Below, piece by piece: positions 45,638-59,829 of a stretch of 64,000 nucleotides of DNA (within the stretch, counting starts at the first letter, position 1; each line of letters starts with the position of its first letter). The stretch is from Gonapodya prolifera JEL478 (taxonomy: Eukaryota > Monoblepharomycota > Monoblepharidomycetes > Monoblepharidales > Gonapodyaceae), in NCBI GenBank assembly GCA_001574975.1, contig KQ965815.1, positions 481-64,480 on the forward strand, written 5' to 3'. A program made the position numbers and the translations under genes. The notes beneath the pieces were generated by a model. It did no database searches. It was not told the DNA's origin and saw only the letters and a list, made by a program, of their open reading frames with translations.

Positions 45638-47491
45638 CTAGTATCCTTCAAAGTCGAAACCCCCACCCTTCATTCCGAGGTTCCCAACTCGGTTAGCTCT
45701 TTCTACCAGCTCTAACAGTGTAAAATCAAATGCATCATGATTATACAAAGACATTTCTGCATCCGTCCACAATGGTCCTGAAACTTCATGTGACAGCTCA
45801 GGCACCAGCGGTCTTCGCGCCCACGATGAGTTGAGATCTCGAGGTGAGACTCGATTCAGCGCCCGATGCCAAACAAACGCTCGAGGCGGAAGCTCCCGGA
45901 GAATGAGTTGACGACGAATGATGTCATATAGAGGAAGAAGACTGAGTGCCTGTTCCATTAACATGGCGTATCAATTACCAATGCCGATTCAGGAGCTCAG
46001 CGATATTCTCACCTGCTCAATCTCTTCGGGAATCCAAGCTCCGTCTGTACTGTTGATCCACACTGCGGCGTTTTCGACTTTCAAGAGGTTGCGAAACGGA
46101 ATGACAAGTGAGGGAGTACCGAAGAGAACGGGGATGCATCCATGATAGACAGCTTCAAAAAGGCGGACAGTGGAGTGAACCCATCCTCTGATATGAAGCT
46201 GTTACGAAATTGCCAATCTTAAGACGTCACCAAAAAACTCTCACTTGGGAATCAGACAAAAAGTTGATTCAATCATCTAAACAAACGTTCCGCAAACAGA
46301 CAGATCCATATAGTGAGCTTAGATCTGATAGATCAAACCAACATACCGCTTGAGAGTAATAGAACGAGGAATCGTCAGAGAAAAGCCACTGCGGGGGTGA
46401 AAAATATTCCCGGTCGCCGAAAATGTGCGTGCACAGGGAAGGGCGAACATTTCCGGCGACGCAAGATCCTGCAAATCAACCATGTTTTAGACTGGCGACA
46501 CGACAAGTCCATAAAAGACCTTGCTATATTACCTGCGAAGAAAATGCCATACTTTTTTCGACCATATGTCCACCGCTCTGTTTCTCGTGGACCTGAGGTG
46601 GGATGCCAATGCCAAGGGACAATGATGTCAGAGGGCCCCGGATCGTTTTGTGCAGTGGGTGTGAGGTACATGAACCGTGAGCGAAGCTCCGGAATTGCTG
46701 TGGCGGGAGTTCAGATCAGCAGTTCTTGCAATAACTCGTGGTCGAGTCCAAGACTTACTGGCTGCATCAGCGTTATCATGAACAAATGGCACAATGTGGT
46801 TTCGCGGGAAGGTAGCGCTGTGGGAAGAAGTGTGGTCCCAGTACTCTTTGAATATGGGCGAAAGTGTTCTCATCGAATGTAATACACAAATTGTCCCAAG
46901 TTGATCCGATCACAATTGACAGCTTAGTAACTCACATCAACCGGGCTTTGAAACGTTCCAGGTCCGTTGCTCCACTTCTCCTATCAAGCACAAGATCGGA
47001 CTTCGTCAACACATTCCACTCGTCGAGAATCTGGGTTTTCAGAGTTTTCAGACACTACTCACACCCCACGACCATGACGGAAGTCCACACACAGACGATA
47101 CTGGAAGATAGAATAGCTGCGCGTCTGATTCATTGGTTGTCACGGAAGGAAACCGTTTCAGGAACTGCAATATGATTCGCTTGTGAAATTCGTGATCATC
47201 ACTGATGCGACATTGCATATAGTACCTCAGAAAGAAAGATATCAGTGCCGTAGTACCTTCCAAGAGTTTGCGAATTTAATGAGTGGGACAACTGCACTGC
47301 GGGCACTTGGACGGACGAACAATCCGAACGCATGAGTGTAAACACCACGTCCGATCGTCTTTTGATTTGTAAAGGAACTGAGTGTAAAGAGACGTTTTTG
47401 CAGGTATGTTATAGATGAATCTAATGATGAATGGTGAAAGTTCGTGGTCACTGTTCGAGACGCTGTGCAGACAAAGGAAACACATGAACAA
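45638..47491 (-). CDS. Exostosin-family (GT47-like) glycosyltransferase
   Basis: Exons in order on the minus strand: a Cys-rich lead (CVRIVRPSKCPQCSC), FKKRIILQFLKRFPSV-type helix with TNESDAQLFYLPVSS (the exostosin RF.T..p..A.lFylP block), ILDEWNVLTKSDLVLDRR, PSDIIVPWHWHP (the D-xx-xP strand), RKKYGIFFAGN (the ..R.....F.G block), RGWVHSTVRLFEAVYHGCIP, VLFGTPSLVIPFRNLL (the exostosin core: G....R..EA...GCiPV......lPF) and VENAAVWINSTDGAWIPEEI. The end is LVERANRVGNLGMKGGGFDF. Enzymes of this fold add sugars to wall or secreted polysaccharides in the Golgi. The N-terminus and any membrane anchor were not located, so the start is provisional. Confidence 0.75.
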
Positions 47492-48904
47492 ACATCTTTA
47501 AGTTCGGCAACATGTTCCTCCGCTTCCGAATTTCTGTATCATCTACCGCCTGTCGTCGAACAACTTCTCTGTCAAAGATGAAGCCGTTGGAAACTTTCCA
47601 TACTTGACGGCTAACAAGTGGCACCAAGCGACGCCTCCTTCGGATCCTTGAAAAGATTTATTGGGCTTGAAAGTTCCCAAGCTTTAAAGTCGGTATCATT
47701 ATGGGGAAGAGCAGTGATCGGAGGACAACTAATGTGATGACTGTTGGAATTCTACCAAGCGGTCAGCGAGTATACCAAGAGGAGAATTATCAAAGTAGCT
47801 CTCAAAATAATTGAAAGACGGAGACCACCTCAATTGAGATGAGACCTGTCAGCGGTTTGGTGTAATCATTTTCTGATGACTGCCGTGGTTCACCTGAAGC
47901 AGGTAGCACGAATGGTGAGGCTCCGTGAAAAAATTCGAGGTATGGAACCTAGCGCCACTGTGGTGACAAGAATTTCCCACGTGCCACCGCCAAGGGAATT
48001 GTTGAACAGTTTGGTGTACGCTGGATAGGATGCCAGTTGATAGTAGTCGAAGAGATGGGTAACAAGAAAAATAGAACGAAAGAGGGAAAAGGACCAATGC
48101 AGAACCTTCTCTGCGCCAGAATCGAGTGGGTTCCCCGCTGTTGCGTTTGACCAGCACTCCCACGGAAATCTTCCATGTAATAAGTACCCGGCCTACTTTG
48201 TTCTCGGTTCCAATGTCATCACCTGTTCCATCGGCATCCATCCACATCTTCCTCCGCTCTCCCACTCACCCCGCTACCTCCACAGCACCACGACTCGTCG
48301 GGACCAACTGAGGAGGCAGCATCCCACCTTTCGCCGCCTTGGCTCCTTTCTCTGAGATACTCACGCGTGTTGTCTGTCACTGCCCAATGCTTTGAATCGG
48401 AACAGTGGTGTGTCGAGGACCACAGCAGAGCCCTGGATGCAATGCAGAAAACGTCACTCATACGTCTGTCCTGTCCCCAATAACCACAAGTCACCCCAAT
48501 ACTGATATTTTCCCCTGCAAAATCGGAGGGAAATTGTGGGAACCATTATCTTGTGGAGGAGGTCGGGCACCGGACTAGTTTCAAAGCCATGAATTGCAAA
48601 AGAATTCACCTGGACCTCCCTTGCGTGCACCACCAACACCGCAACCAACGTGGTACCTGTGAGTATTTATGTTTGGGTCTAAACATCCGGAGACTACTGG
48701 AGGTTCTTCATTGGAATGGTCGTCGACGATCGAATCTGGACCAGACTCCTGGAACGTCGCGATACAACCCACGGGGTTTCCGCGTGCAATTGGAACGGTC
48801 GCAATTTACTAATATCTACACGTCGCAAAGCAAGAATCTCCACAAGTCCTGAACCCATTCAGCACTATGTACAAAATCTACAAGAATGGTATAACGAGCG
48901 ACAA
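47492..48904. other. Poorly explained interval
   Basis: About 1.4 kb. A minus-strand frame at ~47950-48100 reads YQLASYPAYTKLFNNSLGGG and WEILVTTVALGS, which looks protein-like, and another at 48219-48494 is Cys/Ser/Trp-rich. I cannot join them into a gene. One may be the missing 5' part of the exostosin gene or a small separate secreted protein. Confidence 0.35.
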
Positions 48905-51900
48905 TCAAGAGTCACTTTGAACAAATCTGAGAAAACATAATTGATCAATAAGACCCTTATCTATGACAACTACAAAATCTGCGACAACTCACTGGACGAA
49001 ATACTTGAGCTTGTCCTTCACTTCTGCTGGCATTTTCTTGCTTATTCCATACCGCTCCTCATCGTAACCACCATCCACGTCCCGCCAAGTCACACTCTGA
49101 GTGCCAGCATCCAACCCCAGTGTGGTCCCGTCATCGAAGAGCATCAAGAACTTGCCGTCACCAGTGCGAAGACACCAGCCGATTCCAGCAAGGTGCAAAG
49201 GCCGTTGTGAAGGAGACGGCATCGAAGACGCATGAGAAACTCGAGATGGGACAACAGATGGGTCCGCTGCGGGTGCAATGTCGGGCTGTAGTTTCGCCTT
49301 GCCTTTCTCGTCCCTTAGTTCGCCAGTAAACGACGCGGTGCTACCTCCGAATTGTCCAATAACAGATCGCGCCGAGCCAGTATCGCCCAATGTCCTCTCA
49401 CTATCCCTGTCGCCTTCCAGCCGTCGCGTTCTCACACCCTTTTCCAGCTCACCATGCCGCGAGCCTGCCTCCGAAACTCGAGCACTCACTCCACCAAGAC
49501 TCTGCCTTCCACTTCTGTCGGCCGCTGCACTCGATCCAGTTGATACCGCGCTCGGTGTGCACCGAGAGCTCTTAATGACAACAGGCCATCGTGCTTCAGC
49601 ACCGGCCGAGGCTGCCACATCACGGCACGTGCGCAAGCACTCCCTAGTATGTCGCAACAGGGAGCTGACATGTGATGGAATAACCGCTGGTAGAGATTGA
49701 GCCAACATGTCCACCTCGAACGATTCGGGCGGCATTGAAGTGTCCGAACTGTAAACTGCTACGGTCTTAGCGGATGTTGATACGCGGACTTTCGCGATCC
49801 CATCGTGCCGCTCAGGGTGATGCAGTTGTGCAGAGAAGTCTGGCGGGTCGTTCTCGTAAAGCACACACTTCGCATGGGGGGAGTAAAAGACCACCTGCAA
49901 TGGCGTCATGTCAGTATACCACTGCAAAAGACAACCGCAATAGAATTGCCCACCTTCGCCGTCTTGCCCCTCACCAGTCCCACGAACCTTCCCGCATACC
50001 GCACCCAACGCCCAACTTCTTCCGGGGCCTCCTGTGGTGGCCTGTAAATCAGTGCTTGCTGTCCTAGTGGATCATATGGACGAAAGGAGTCGGGTGATAT
50101 ATCGGGAGCGTCGGAAGGAGGGGCGGGGCGGAGCAGTGAGGAAGGAAGAACGGCGACCTAGCAGTGACAAAATCGCGGAGGGGATCGTCAGCTGACACAA
50201 CAAACTCGTCGCAGGCATATGTCTTCTTACCTCTTCCCAATCCGGCGAAATACACACAGCCATCTCCACGTCGCCACCATCTCTTGCTCCTTCCACTTCC
50301 ACGACAACCCACCCACCCTTGCGTATTTCAACGGTACAATGCCGAGTTCGCTGCCGGATCGGTCTCAAACGGGCTGTTGAGAATGAAGTCTCCGGCGGAG
50401 GTCTATTCCGCGAAGGAAGCGCCGATATAGTCTGCAGTGTTGCAGCGAGAGGTGGTGGAGACGGAGGACTATCGGGTCTCGGAACGGGGAGGGGTGACGG
50501 TAAACTCCGACCGGATTGACTCCGAGTGAAGGAGTTGGTGGAAATGGGAACGACCGGCGGCTGGACTGGAGGTTCTGGTGAAGGATTAACGAAGGAGGTC
50601 CGTAATGCAGGTAAGGGTTCGACAGTGAGTTTGGAAGATGTGGTGACCGTGAGAGTTTGAGATCCGATGTCGGTTCGTCCAGAATATACGGCGCGCCCAA
50701 GTTGTGCTGCTGTGACAGCGCCGTGCCGCTGTCGAGTCGCGGCGGGAGTTACAACGGTTGATTTTGGAATGTCGTGATCCGTAGCCCCCGCCGAGCTCGT
50801 AGCTGCGACAGCGGAAACGGCAGCAGCGCGAGAAGGAGCGGATGCAATTCTCCGCACACTCGTGGGAGCCATGCGCGATGGAGCTGAGGAGTCATCAGGC
50901 TTCGATGAGTCGCTTTTCCGAGGGTGGTGGGAAGGTTGGGACCCTTGTCTAGGAACACCGTACGAAGCGGGACTGGGAACACGCGAGCCTTTGTGGGGAG
51001 ATCTGCGTGGAAGGTGTGGTGCGAACCATGGGTGTTCCAGGAGGGAAGCGACAGGGGGGCGCGAGGAGGGGTCCTGCAGTAAATGGAATCAACTTTGACA
51101 TTCAGCAGAAACCAGCACCCGCCAGGACAGTCCGTGATGTACCTTCCTCAGCAATCGCCCAACCAAATCCCTTGCTTCTGGAGACACCCAAACCGGCATC
51201 TCGTACTCGGCTCGAGCAACCTTATCCAGGGTGTTTCGGACCCTCGAAGTCTCAAACGGGGGACGGCCCGTTAGGAGGGTGGCAAAGAGGCAGCCGAGCG
51301 ACCAAGCATCGGACGAGAGGCCGTACGGGCGGCGGGAGAGGATTTCACTGGGTTTTAAATTGGAATCATGCGACGCCATGTGAGCTGAGGGTCAGGGCAA
51401 GGAGCAGTCGGTGTGACTTACGGAGATATATAGTTCGGAGTGCCACAAAGAGTACGTTGTTCGGCGGTAGGGTGGTCCAGCCGTGCAGCGAGACCGAAGT
51501 CGCCGATTTTCTGAGACGGAGAATCGATTGTAGAAAATGAGGATAAAGGGTGACGCTAAGACACCAAAGCAATTGAGAGTAGAAAGAAAGCTGACTTACA
51601 ACGTGCATATCCTCGCCCAGAAGGAGGTTGGAGAGTTTTAGGTCCCGGTGTATGACGCCCTTGTTGAGAAATCGATAACACTTAGATGTGTGTCTAGCCT
51701 CGACAAGAAGTACAAGATATCCCAATTTCGTTCTTCCAAACCCAAAGACCCATGGCGACGAGAAGCGACACAAATCCGGTACCGTGGTGACAGCCTCCAA
51801 GACTCACCTCTCCATGGAGGTATGCGACGCCCCTGACAATATCTTCCGCGCACCACCTCGCCTCCGCCTCATCCATTCCCAAATTTCGATCATTATCCCT

Positions 51901-52662
51901 GTCAGTCTCGGCTTTGGAAGGAGTAGGCGACGACGCAGCCGTACGGATCAGCCCTCGATCTCGAAGAAGGGAGAATAAGTCCGAGTTGGGGCAGAGCTCT
52001 GTAACAAGGTAAACGTTTCCGCCCTGCGACGAGGACGCGGGGACGTTGGAGCGGGACGCTGGAGTGGTGGAGGGAGAATGGGAGTCCGAGTCCCGAAAGT
52101 GCGCGAGGAGGCGGAGAACGTTATGGTGGTCAAGCGAGCGGTGTACGAGAATTTCTTGTCGGACGCGGTGGGCGGTTGGGGGGTGGGCGAGCGTGGAGGC
52201 GGGTATCTTTGGAATGAATTGGTGAGACTTTATCGTACCAGTCCGTTCGAGTCCTCGCGCGTGAAGAAGAAGCAAAATCTTTTCCATTCAAGCGTTTCGG
52301 AGTGCTCTGCAATCGTGCCATTTGTACCCGCTGTGTGGTCATTTCCAGCTCCTTGTTCGCTCCCAAGAGCACGAAGCTCCAACTCGGGGGGAATATCCTG
52401 CCCAATCGTTTCTTTTCTGCTACCCTGGTCATCGGGTGGGGTCTTTGCGCCTCTTACGTTCTCGTTTCCACCGCTTCAGAGACTCCAGGACACTCACGAT
52501 CTTCACGGCGACTTTCTGCCCTTTCGCTGGTCCTCTCGCGACCGTCGCCTCACGGACGACTCCAAACCCGCCTCGCCCTATTACAGCACCCAAGTTATAG
52601 TGCTGTAGACATGGCCGTTGCCGCAATTGCCCATTATTAATGAAGCTCGCGTGCCAGAACAT
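48905..52662 (-). CDS. PLK4: Polo-like kinase 4 (SAK), centriole-duplication kinase
   Basis: Starts [20 protein letters not shown], then kinase: [20 protein letters not shown] and KVAVKI (P-loop, Lys), [40 protein letters not shown] (HRD), [20 protein letters not shown] (DFG), [29 protein letters not shown] and [20 protein letters not shown], which is PLK4-like rather than PLK1-like. After a Pro/Ser linker comes the cryptic polo-box start [20 protein letters not shown], a second part [20 protein letters not shown], and a C-terminal polo box [20 protein letters not shown] then [20 protein letters not shown]. The last intron (donor GTGAGT at 48991, acceptor at 48927) leads to a 22 nt exon ending FVQSDS. 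Splicing differs from the unspliced read only in the last residues. PLK4 starts procentriole assembly, so basal bodies are expected. Confidence 0.88.
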
Positions 52663-53098
52663 AGAGAGATTCGACTCACGTTGATATCCAGCGGGACGCC
52701 GTCCCGGGCCGCCTTCCTGCTATCGCCTACTGCGTCCGCGTTTTGCGTTTGAAATGCTGCTCGCCCCGCTTCCCCGTGGTTCCTCGTGTCTCGCTCCTCC
52801 ACTCTTTTAGCAGTGGCGCCACAAGCACCCGAGCGGTCCACGTCCCGCTGCCTATTGGGTATTGTTACTGGGATATACGGGGATGTCTCGGCAGTACGGC
52901 GCATCGCATTTCTGGGTGGGAGTGTTGAAGTGAATGGGGTGGCATGGCGTATCACATTCAGTGTGACAGATATCTGGTACATATGGTGGACCTCAACTAA
53001 CAAATTCCTTCAAAATCACAAAACTAAAGTGGAGGTGAGTACTCAAGTAATGCTACACGCACAGATTAGTTACTCACGATCACATGTTGGTGTTTCAT
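52663..53098. other. Intergenic, PLK4 upstream region
   Basis: About 430 bp between the PLK4 start and the stop of the next minus-strand gene; no coding signal beyond chance. Contains the PLK4 promoter. Confidence 0.45.
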
Positions 53099-54370
53099 CT
53101 ATTCGTCATCGACGCTCTCTTCTTCTGCATCTCCATACTCTTCTTCCACTTCGCCATCCTCGTCTTCTTCTACTTCGTCTTCGTCTTCTTCTCCATCTCC
53201 ATCTCCATCTTCATTTTCGTACTTTGGCCATTCCCTGTTCAGAGAGACACTGCGACAGTGGCAGTGATGGCATGTAGTGACCATGCAGGACTGCATTGGG
53301 CAACCTGCCATGCAACGGGGGCAAATTAAGCGGTCGCAAACTCGACACGTGATTAGTTTACCGCACACAAAGTTGTCGACGATTCCGCACTCCCCGCACT
53401 CCTCCACCTCATAGCTGTCACTGCACTGTGGTCCACAGCTGCAAATCTCCCTATGAGAGGAACATAATATTGACTGTTTATCACAACATGAGCATTTGAC
53501 CGCGCATAACGGGCAGGTATCCTCAAGACAATCTTCGACGGGACATTTCAACCAGCCTGCGGATTTCCGCCACTGATTGCACATCTGAGTGCGCCATGGG
53601 CAGGGTTCAAAGCATTCAAGATAACAGGGTTTAATCCCGTGTGCAGTGATCTCCAAGCAATTAAAGCAGCTTCCTGGAATCTCATCGAACCACAAACAAA
53701 TGCCATTTTCACCCCATGAATGCACGGAATCATCCTTGCACGGCAGGCATATTCGAGGGAAGACCTCAATGTTGGATGTCCAGAAGAGATTACCCAAAAG
53801 AACCCGATCATCTGAAACCTGTGTCTGCTCCCACGCTACAGGGTCTGGGGGATGAGCATAAGGCCCCAATAGACCGATTGCGTGTTTTTGTACTAGCTGC
53901 TGGTTGTCTGATAGATCCAGAAGCTTCAGTTTCCTGGAACCCCACTTCAGCGTTTGATTGTTCTGCGCAGCCTCAACAATGAAATCTGCACTGGATTTGA
54001 GACAACCATGAAATGAAGCCTTTTCAGTTTTAAAAAGTATCCAGAATGCAAGCTATGAGCTCAGCATTAACGTCTAGGTGTCCGTCAACACAGTCAAGGT
54101 TGATCAAAGTCATGGAGGCAGCAAATGCTGAGGGAACCCCGCCAAAACCAAGTCCTTTGGTATACTGAGCGCCCTTTGGATTGCTGTCCCAAAGTCCTCT
54201 GAAGAGTTGTACCTGCATTCAAATTGAAGGTGTTGTCCATGCCAAGCACGAAGCTCTGTGATGAATGAGTGAGTTTGGCAACATGCACAGGATACATTGA
54301 GGAGAGATTCTGTTGCAAGGAAAGAGAAAGTGGTGCGAAGAACCTTGGGGGGAAGACTAAGAGTGTTCAA
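53099..54370 (-). CDS. F-box/leucine-rich/Cys-rich protein copy F with acidic tail
   Basis: Starts MNTLSLPPKVLRTTFSFLAT at 54370 (F-box; compare LLHRIFSFLGTDSLLNV in copy E). FGTAIQRALSIPKDLVLAGF and a leucine-rich stretch (MTLINLDCVDGHLDVNAELI; LKLLDLSDNQQLVQKHAIGL) follow across one or two frame changes near 54130 and 54020. The cysteine module, in one open frame of 256 codons, reads HSWGENGICLWFDEIPGSCF, SAGWLKCPVEDCLEDTCPLC, CSCCDKQSILCSSHREICSC, CGECGIVDNFVCGKLITCRV and CDRLICPRCMAGCPMQSC. It carries about twice as many cysteines as other copies, and ends in a Glu/Asp-rich tail. Most intact member of the family; its start lies against the truncated copper ATPase. Confidence 0.65.
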
Positions 54371-54589
54371 TCAGATGGGGAGGTGAACTGGAGAGGTTGG
54401 CTTGGAGAAGAAAAGCTCAACAAATGCAAGAGGTTTCTGGCAGTTTGCAAAGTAATCACTTGATGAGAAGTGTTTGACAGCTCCTGAAACGGAAAGGCAG
54501 GATTGAGGGGAGCCCAGCGAGGTTTTGATGTTGGTGCACCTATCTTCCTCCTCTCGATGTGACTTGTCCAGCCCGAGACCTTGGACGAA

Positions 54590-56721
54590 CCGGCGGGCGA
54601 GGGCACGCTCACCGGTAAGGAGATACTCCTCACCGTGTTCGCCACGGGCGTTGTGGGCGGTCCTGGCGCGAGGTATTGGACGGACGCGTGGAGGTCTTTG
54701 AGAGGTGGAGGAGCGAATATGGTTCGTGAGAGTGTCTAGTTGTGGCCTATTGGGACGGATTTTCATTGAGACCCGTTTCCTCTCCATAGGATGTCTTGGT
54801 GGCGCTTGGGAGTGGCTCTGTAAGTATGGCTCGTTTTGAACTCGTCTTCTTCCTTCCACACCAATGCCTTTCTCTCGATTTGGAAATACGTCAGGCGTAC
54901 ATGTTCTCCTTCTCCAGCGTTTTCAGTTTCGGCATGACGCCAAACGCCACCACACCGGCACCGCACCTTTACAACACCTCTCCTGAGACATTCCCACCAT
55001 CTCCTCCATCTTCGTCGAACCAAGACACCTCACTCGAATCGAAGACCAACAGCACATCCCCCACCCACGTCCCTTCGGCATGGTTCGAAACATCCGCCGT
55101 GCTCATCACATTCGTGCTCATTGGGAATCACCTCGACCACTCCGCTCATATGCGGGCGATTTCACTCGTACGATCCCTCGCCACACAACTTGCCTTCCCA
55201 GATCGTACCAATTTTGCCCTTGCTCACCTCAACTGCCACCATCTCGATGCCCCTGGAGCGCGTCAAAAGGGGGCGACTTGGTGGTACTCTCCCGCGGCTC
55301 GGTTGTCCCAGTGGACGGGATATTTCGCCGAGGGAAAGTTGGGTCGACGAGGCTGTATTGACTGAGGAAAGCGTGCCCGTGGTTCGTGGCATCGGCGAGA
55401 GAGTTGTTGCTGGAGGCGTCGTGGTTGAAGGGAACGGCGTGGTGGAAGCAAGGGAGACGGGGGCAGCGCGGGTAGTTGAAGGAGTTGCGAGAATGGTGAG
55501 CTACACTGTATCCGAAACCATTGTTTGCTGACATTATTATCACTATTCAGGTCACTCAAGCTCAACTTGCAAAGTCCCCGCTCAACTGTTTAGCAGACCG
55601 TACAGTTGCCCGGTTTGTCCCAACAGTCGTCACCCTTTCGGCCTTCAAGTTCGCCCTCTGGACACTCGCACCTCTCCCGACTCTACCACCTTTTGCATCA
55701 CCTTCCACGTTTCATCTCGCCGCAGCCGTTTCCGTGCTGGCTATCACGTGTCCCTGCGCTCTCGGACTAGCCATTCCTGCTGCCGTTGTTGTCGCAACGG
55801 GTTTGGCAGCGGGCGAAGGGATATACGTGCAGGGCGGTGCACCTGCAATGAAGAAGGCAACGCGAGTTCGATGTGTGGTCTTTGACAAAACTGGAACCTT
55901 GGGAAGCAGAAGGTCACGGCTGTGCGGACCAACCTGGGCCTGGTCTGGACGAAACTTCGTTCTGGGCGCTGGTTGCAGCCGTGGAGAGCATGTCGGAGCA
56001 TCCAGTCGCACGTGCTATCGCGAAGTTTGTATCAGAAAGGATTGGCGGTAGAAGCTCGCCGCAGACCTGGGGCACCCCGCAAGTGCATGAGGAAGTTGGA
56101 AATGGTCTACTTGCCGAGATTCCTGAATGGGGGATCTTACTCATTGGAAGTCGGACCTGGATTGAAAAACACTTTCGAGACGAGAAGGAGCTCCTCTCCG
56201 AAGTCGCTTCTGAATGCGAACTTTTGGATGACAGCGGGTCATATATTCTAGTGATTTTTGTCCGTAACACTGAAACTCAGGTCGAGGGGATTGCCCGGTC
56301 GTCAATCCTTGCATCTCTTTCGTTGAAGGATACGCTGAACCCCCAAGCTGCTGATCTCATGTCTCACCATCAAGATACTCGCTGCGACGGATGAAGTAGA
56401 ACCTCGCTTGGGCTTTGTGAGTGTTAATCAATCAAAGTTTTCTTATTTAATTGACGACAACTTTCATTTCGGTCTCCTCGCAGTGGCTATAACGTTGTTG
56501 GTATCCTGCTTGCATTGAGATTCTTCTTGCTACTAGACTCACACTTTTGGATCACACCTGAGTTGGCCGGTCTCGCCATGACCCTGTCCTCATTTAGTGT
56601 CATTATGAGCTCGTTGATGATTGGGCGGCCTTGGAGATCGCCATTGTCGGACAAAGTTCGTGATCCTGCAGGCCGGACAAGAAGGAAGGTGGATCGGATC
56701 GCCCTGCATCGTACCACGTAA
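54590..56721 (+). pseudogene. Copper-transporting P1B-type ATPase relic
   Basis: Readable parts: LTGKEILLTVFATG then GPGARYWTDAWRSLRGGGAN and M | DVLVALGSGS | AYMFSFSSVFSF with clean GT-AG introns; FETSAVLITFVLIGNHLD; KRGDLVVLSRGSVVPVDGIF; WVDEAVLTEESVPV (the actuator TGE reads TEE); LAITCPCALGLAIPAAVVVA (CPC copper motif); CVVFDKTGTLG (phosphorylated Asp); SEHPVARAIAKF (SEHP); and the last helix region NVVGILLALRFF..ITPELAGLAMTLSSFSV. The N-terminal metal-binding domains are missing, cut where the F-box gene begins at 54370; the hinge with the GDGxND motif (about 150 residues) is missing between 56390 and 56500; frames shift near 55250, 55900 and elsewhere. Not a working pump, although splice sites persist. 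Confidence 0.85.
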
Positions 56722-56877
56722 AAAAATTTGCTGGAAAAGTACTAACCAACCTTAAATCAATGGCGACTGAGCAATAAATGAAGGAATTGCATGGGAGGGT
56801 TTTGTGGCGCTGCATGGCGCAGATTTCGACCCAACAGTGGCCGCTTTCTCCGGTATCCGCCAGCACCCACCCCAATC

Positions 56878-58506
<1,629 letters not shown>

Positions 58507-59829
58507 AGGAATTGCGGAGAGTATCTGAGGGCGTGAATGAACCTTCTGGGGCGATATTCCAGCGGAACGAGACCGTGTCATGCGTTAGGCTATAGATAAC
58601 GTCGTTGGAAGGGAAAGATGTAGTTTTCAGCATAACTTGTCTCCACCTCAAGTCATGTTTCTCACGTCCCACATATGTGGTGCAAAAATTACAGCATATA
58701 ACACGAGGCCTCTCTCTTCCTGTAAGTTCTTTTCCTGTTCTTCACAGCTCCGTTATGAGCGCTCTTCCTTCATCTGAAGATGTCTCTTATTCACCGTTTC
58801 CATGATGGCGTTTCACTGTTCATGATGAGAGACTTGAATCCGAGCATCTCTTGAACTTTGCAGGATATTTGAATGTCTCTTCTTGGTGGGGCATAATCAG
58901 CAGCCGTGCATCGCTGTTCCGCCCACGTTGGCTGAATATGTCCTGTCGACAAGAGTCCTGTCTCCATCAACGACGGTGTCTTGTCGCTCACGTGAGTTCT
59001 TCGCATGTTAAAAAAGAGTCTGTGAGATGCAAACGTCATCCACTCCTTCCAAATCTCAGTCAGACTGCCCTGTCGTCCCTGAAAAGGTCGTTGCGACACC
59101 ATTCGAGCACCGAATCTCCGGATTCTGCATGTGTTATCGCTCGCTGAGGCGTTGGTTAACTGTGCTTTATCAACGGGCCTACTAAACAGGGCTGGGATGA
59201 ACGGCGACTCACGGACAAACATATCCTTCAGCCTTGCGCCTCCTGGCACGACTCCGGTCTTGACGTCTCTGCTCAAATTGCATCAAGATCCACCTTTTCT
59301 CGGAATGGCGTTCGCTGAGTGAAGGGAGGGGAGTCCGTTCTGCCTGGGAGTGGAGTTAGAATGAATGTCAGTCTGTTATAGACATTCGAACAGATGAACT
59401 ACAATTATATAGACGATGAGCAATGTCATGTATTATTACCGCGCAATGTTTTTCTCAGCTGGGAGAACGTCAGCTCGTCCGCAGTTTCAGATGTAACTTC
59501 AAATCCAACTCCAGTCTGCAGCTACTCATTTGATCTAGATTTGGGGAGCGCAAACAGCTTTGTATTCTCTCGGTCCCCGGTACGCATTTATACGATTTAC
59601 GCTTGTATTTTGCCGGTGCTCATTTCTAAACATGCATATCAAGTATAATGCGCTCTGGAACTGATCCGTTTGGCATTAGAAATCCAAGTCATTACAGGCG
59701 ACAAAAGAACAAATTGTATACAATGTTGTATCATTACGTTTAATGAGACATTAAAGTTTCCTTGCTCTGTCTTTTCCCCGTCGACTCCTTGTCCATCAAG
59801 AAGAGAAAACGCTGAAGCGTACACGACCC
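58507..59829. other. Intergenic, no gene seen
   Basis: About 1.3 kb between convergent genes. Short overlapping open stretches in several frames, none with recognisable domains or RNA gene features. AT-rich between 59390 and 59760. Confidence 0.45.
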
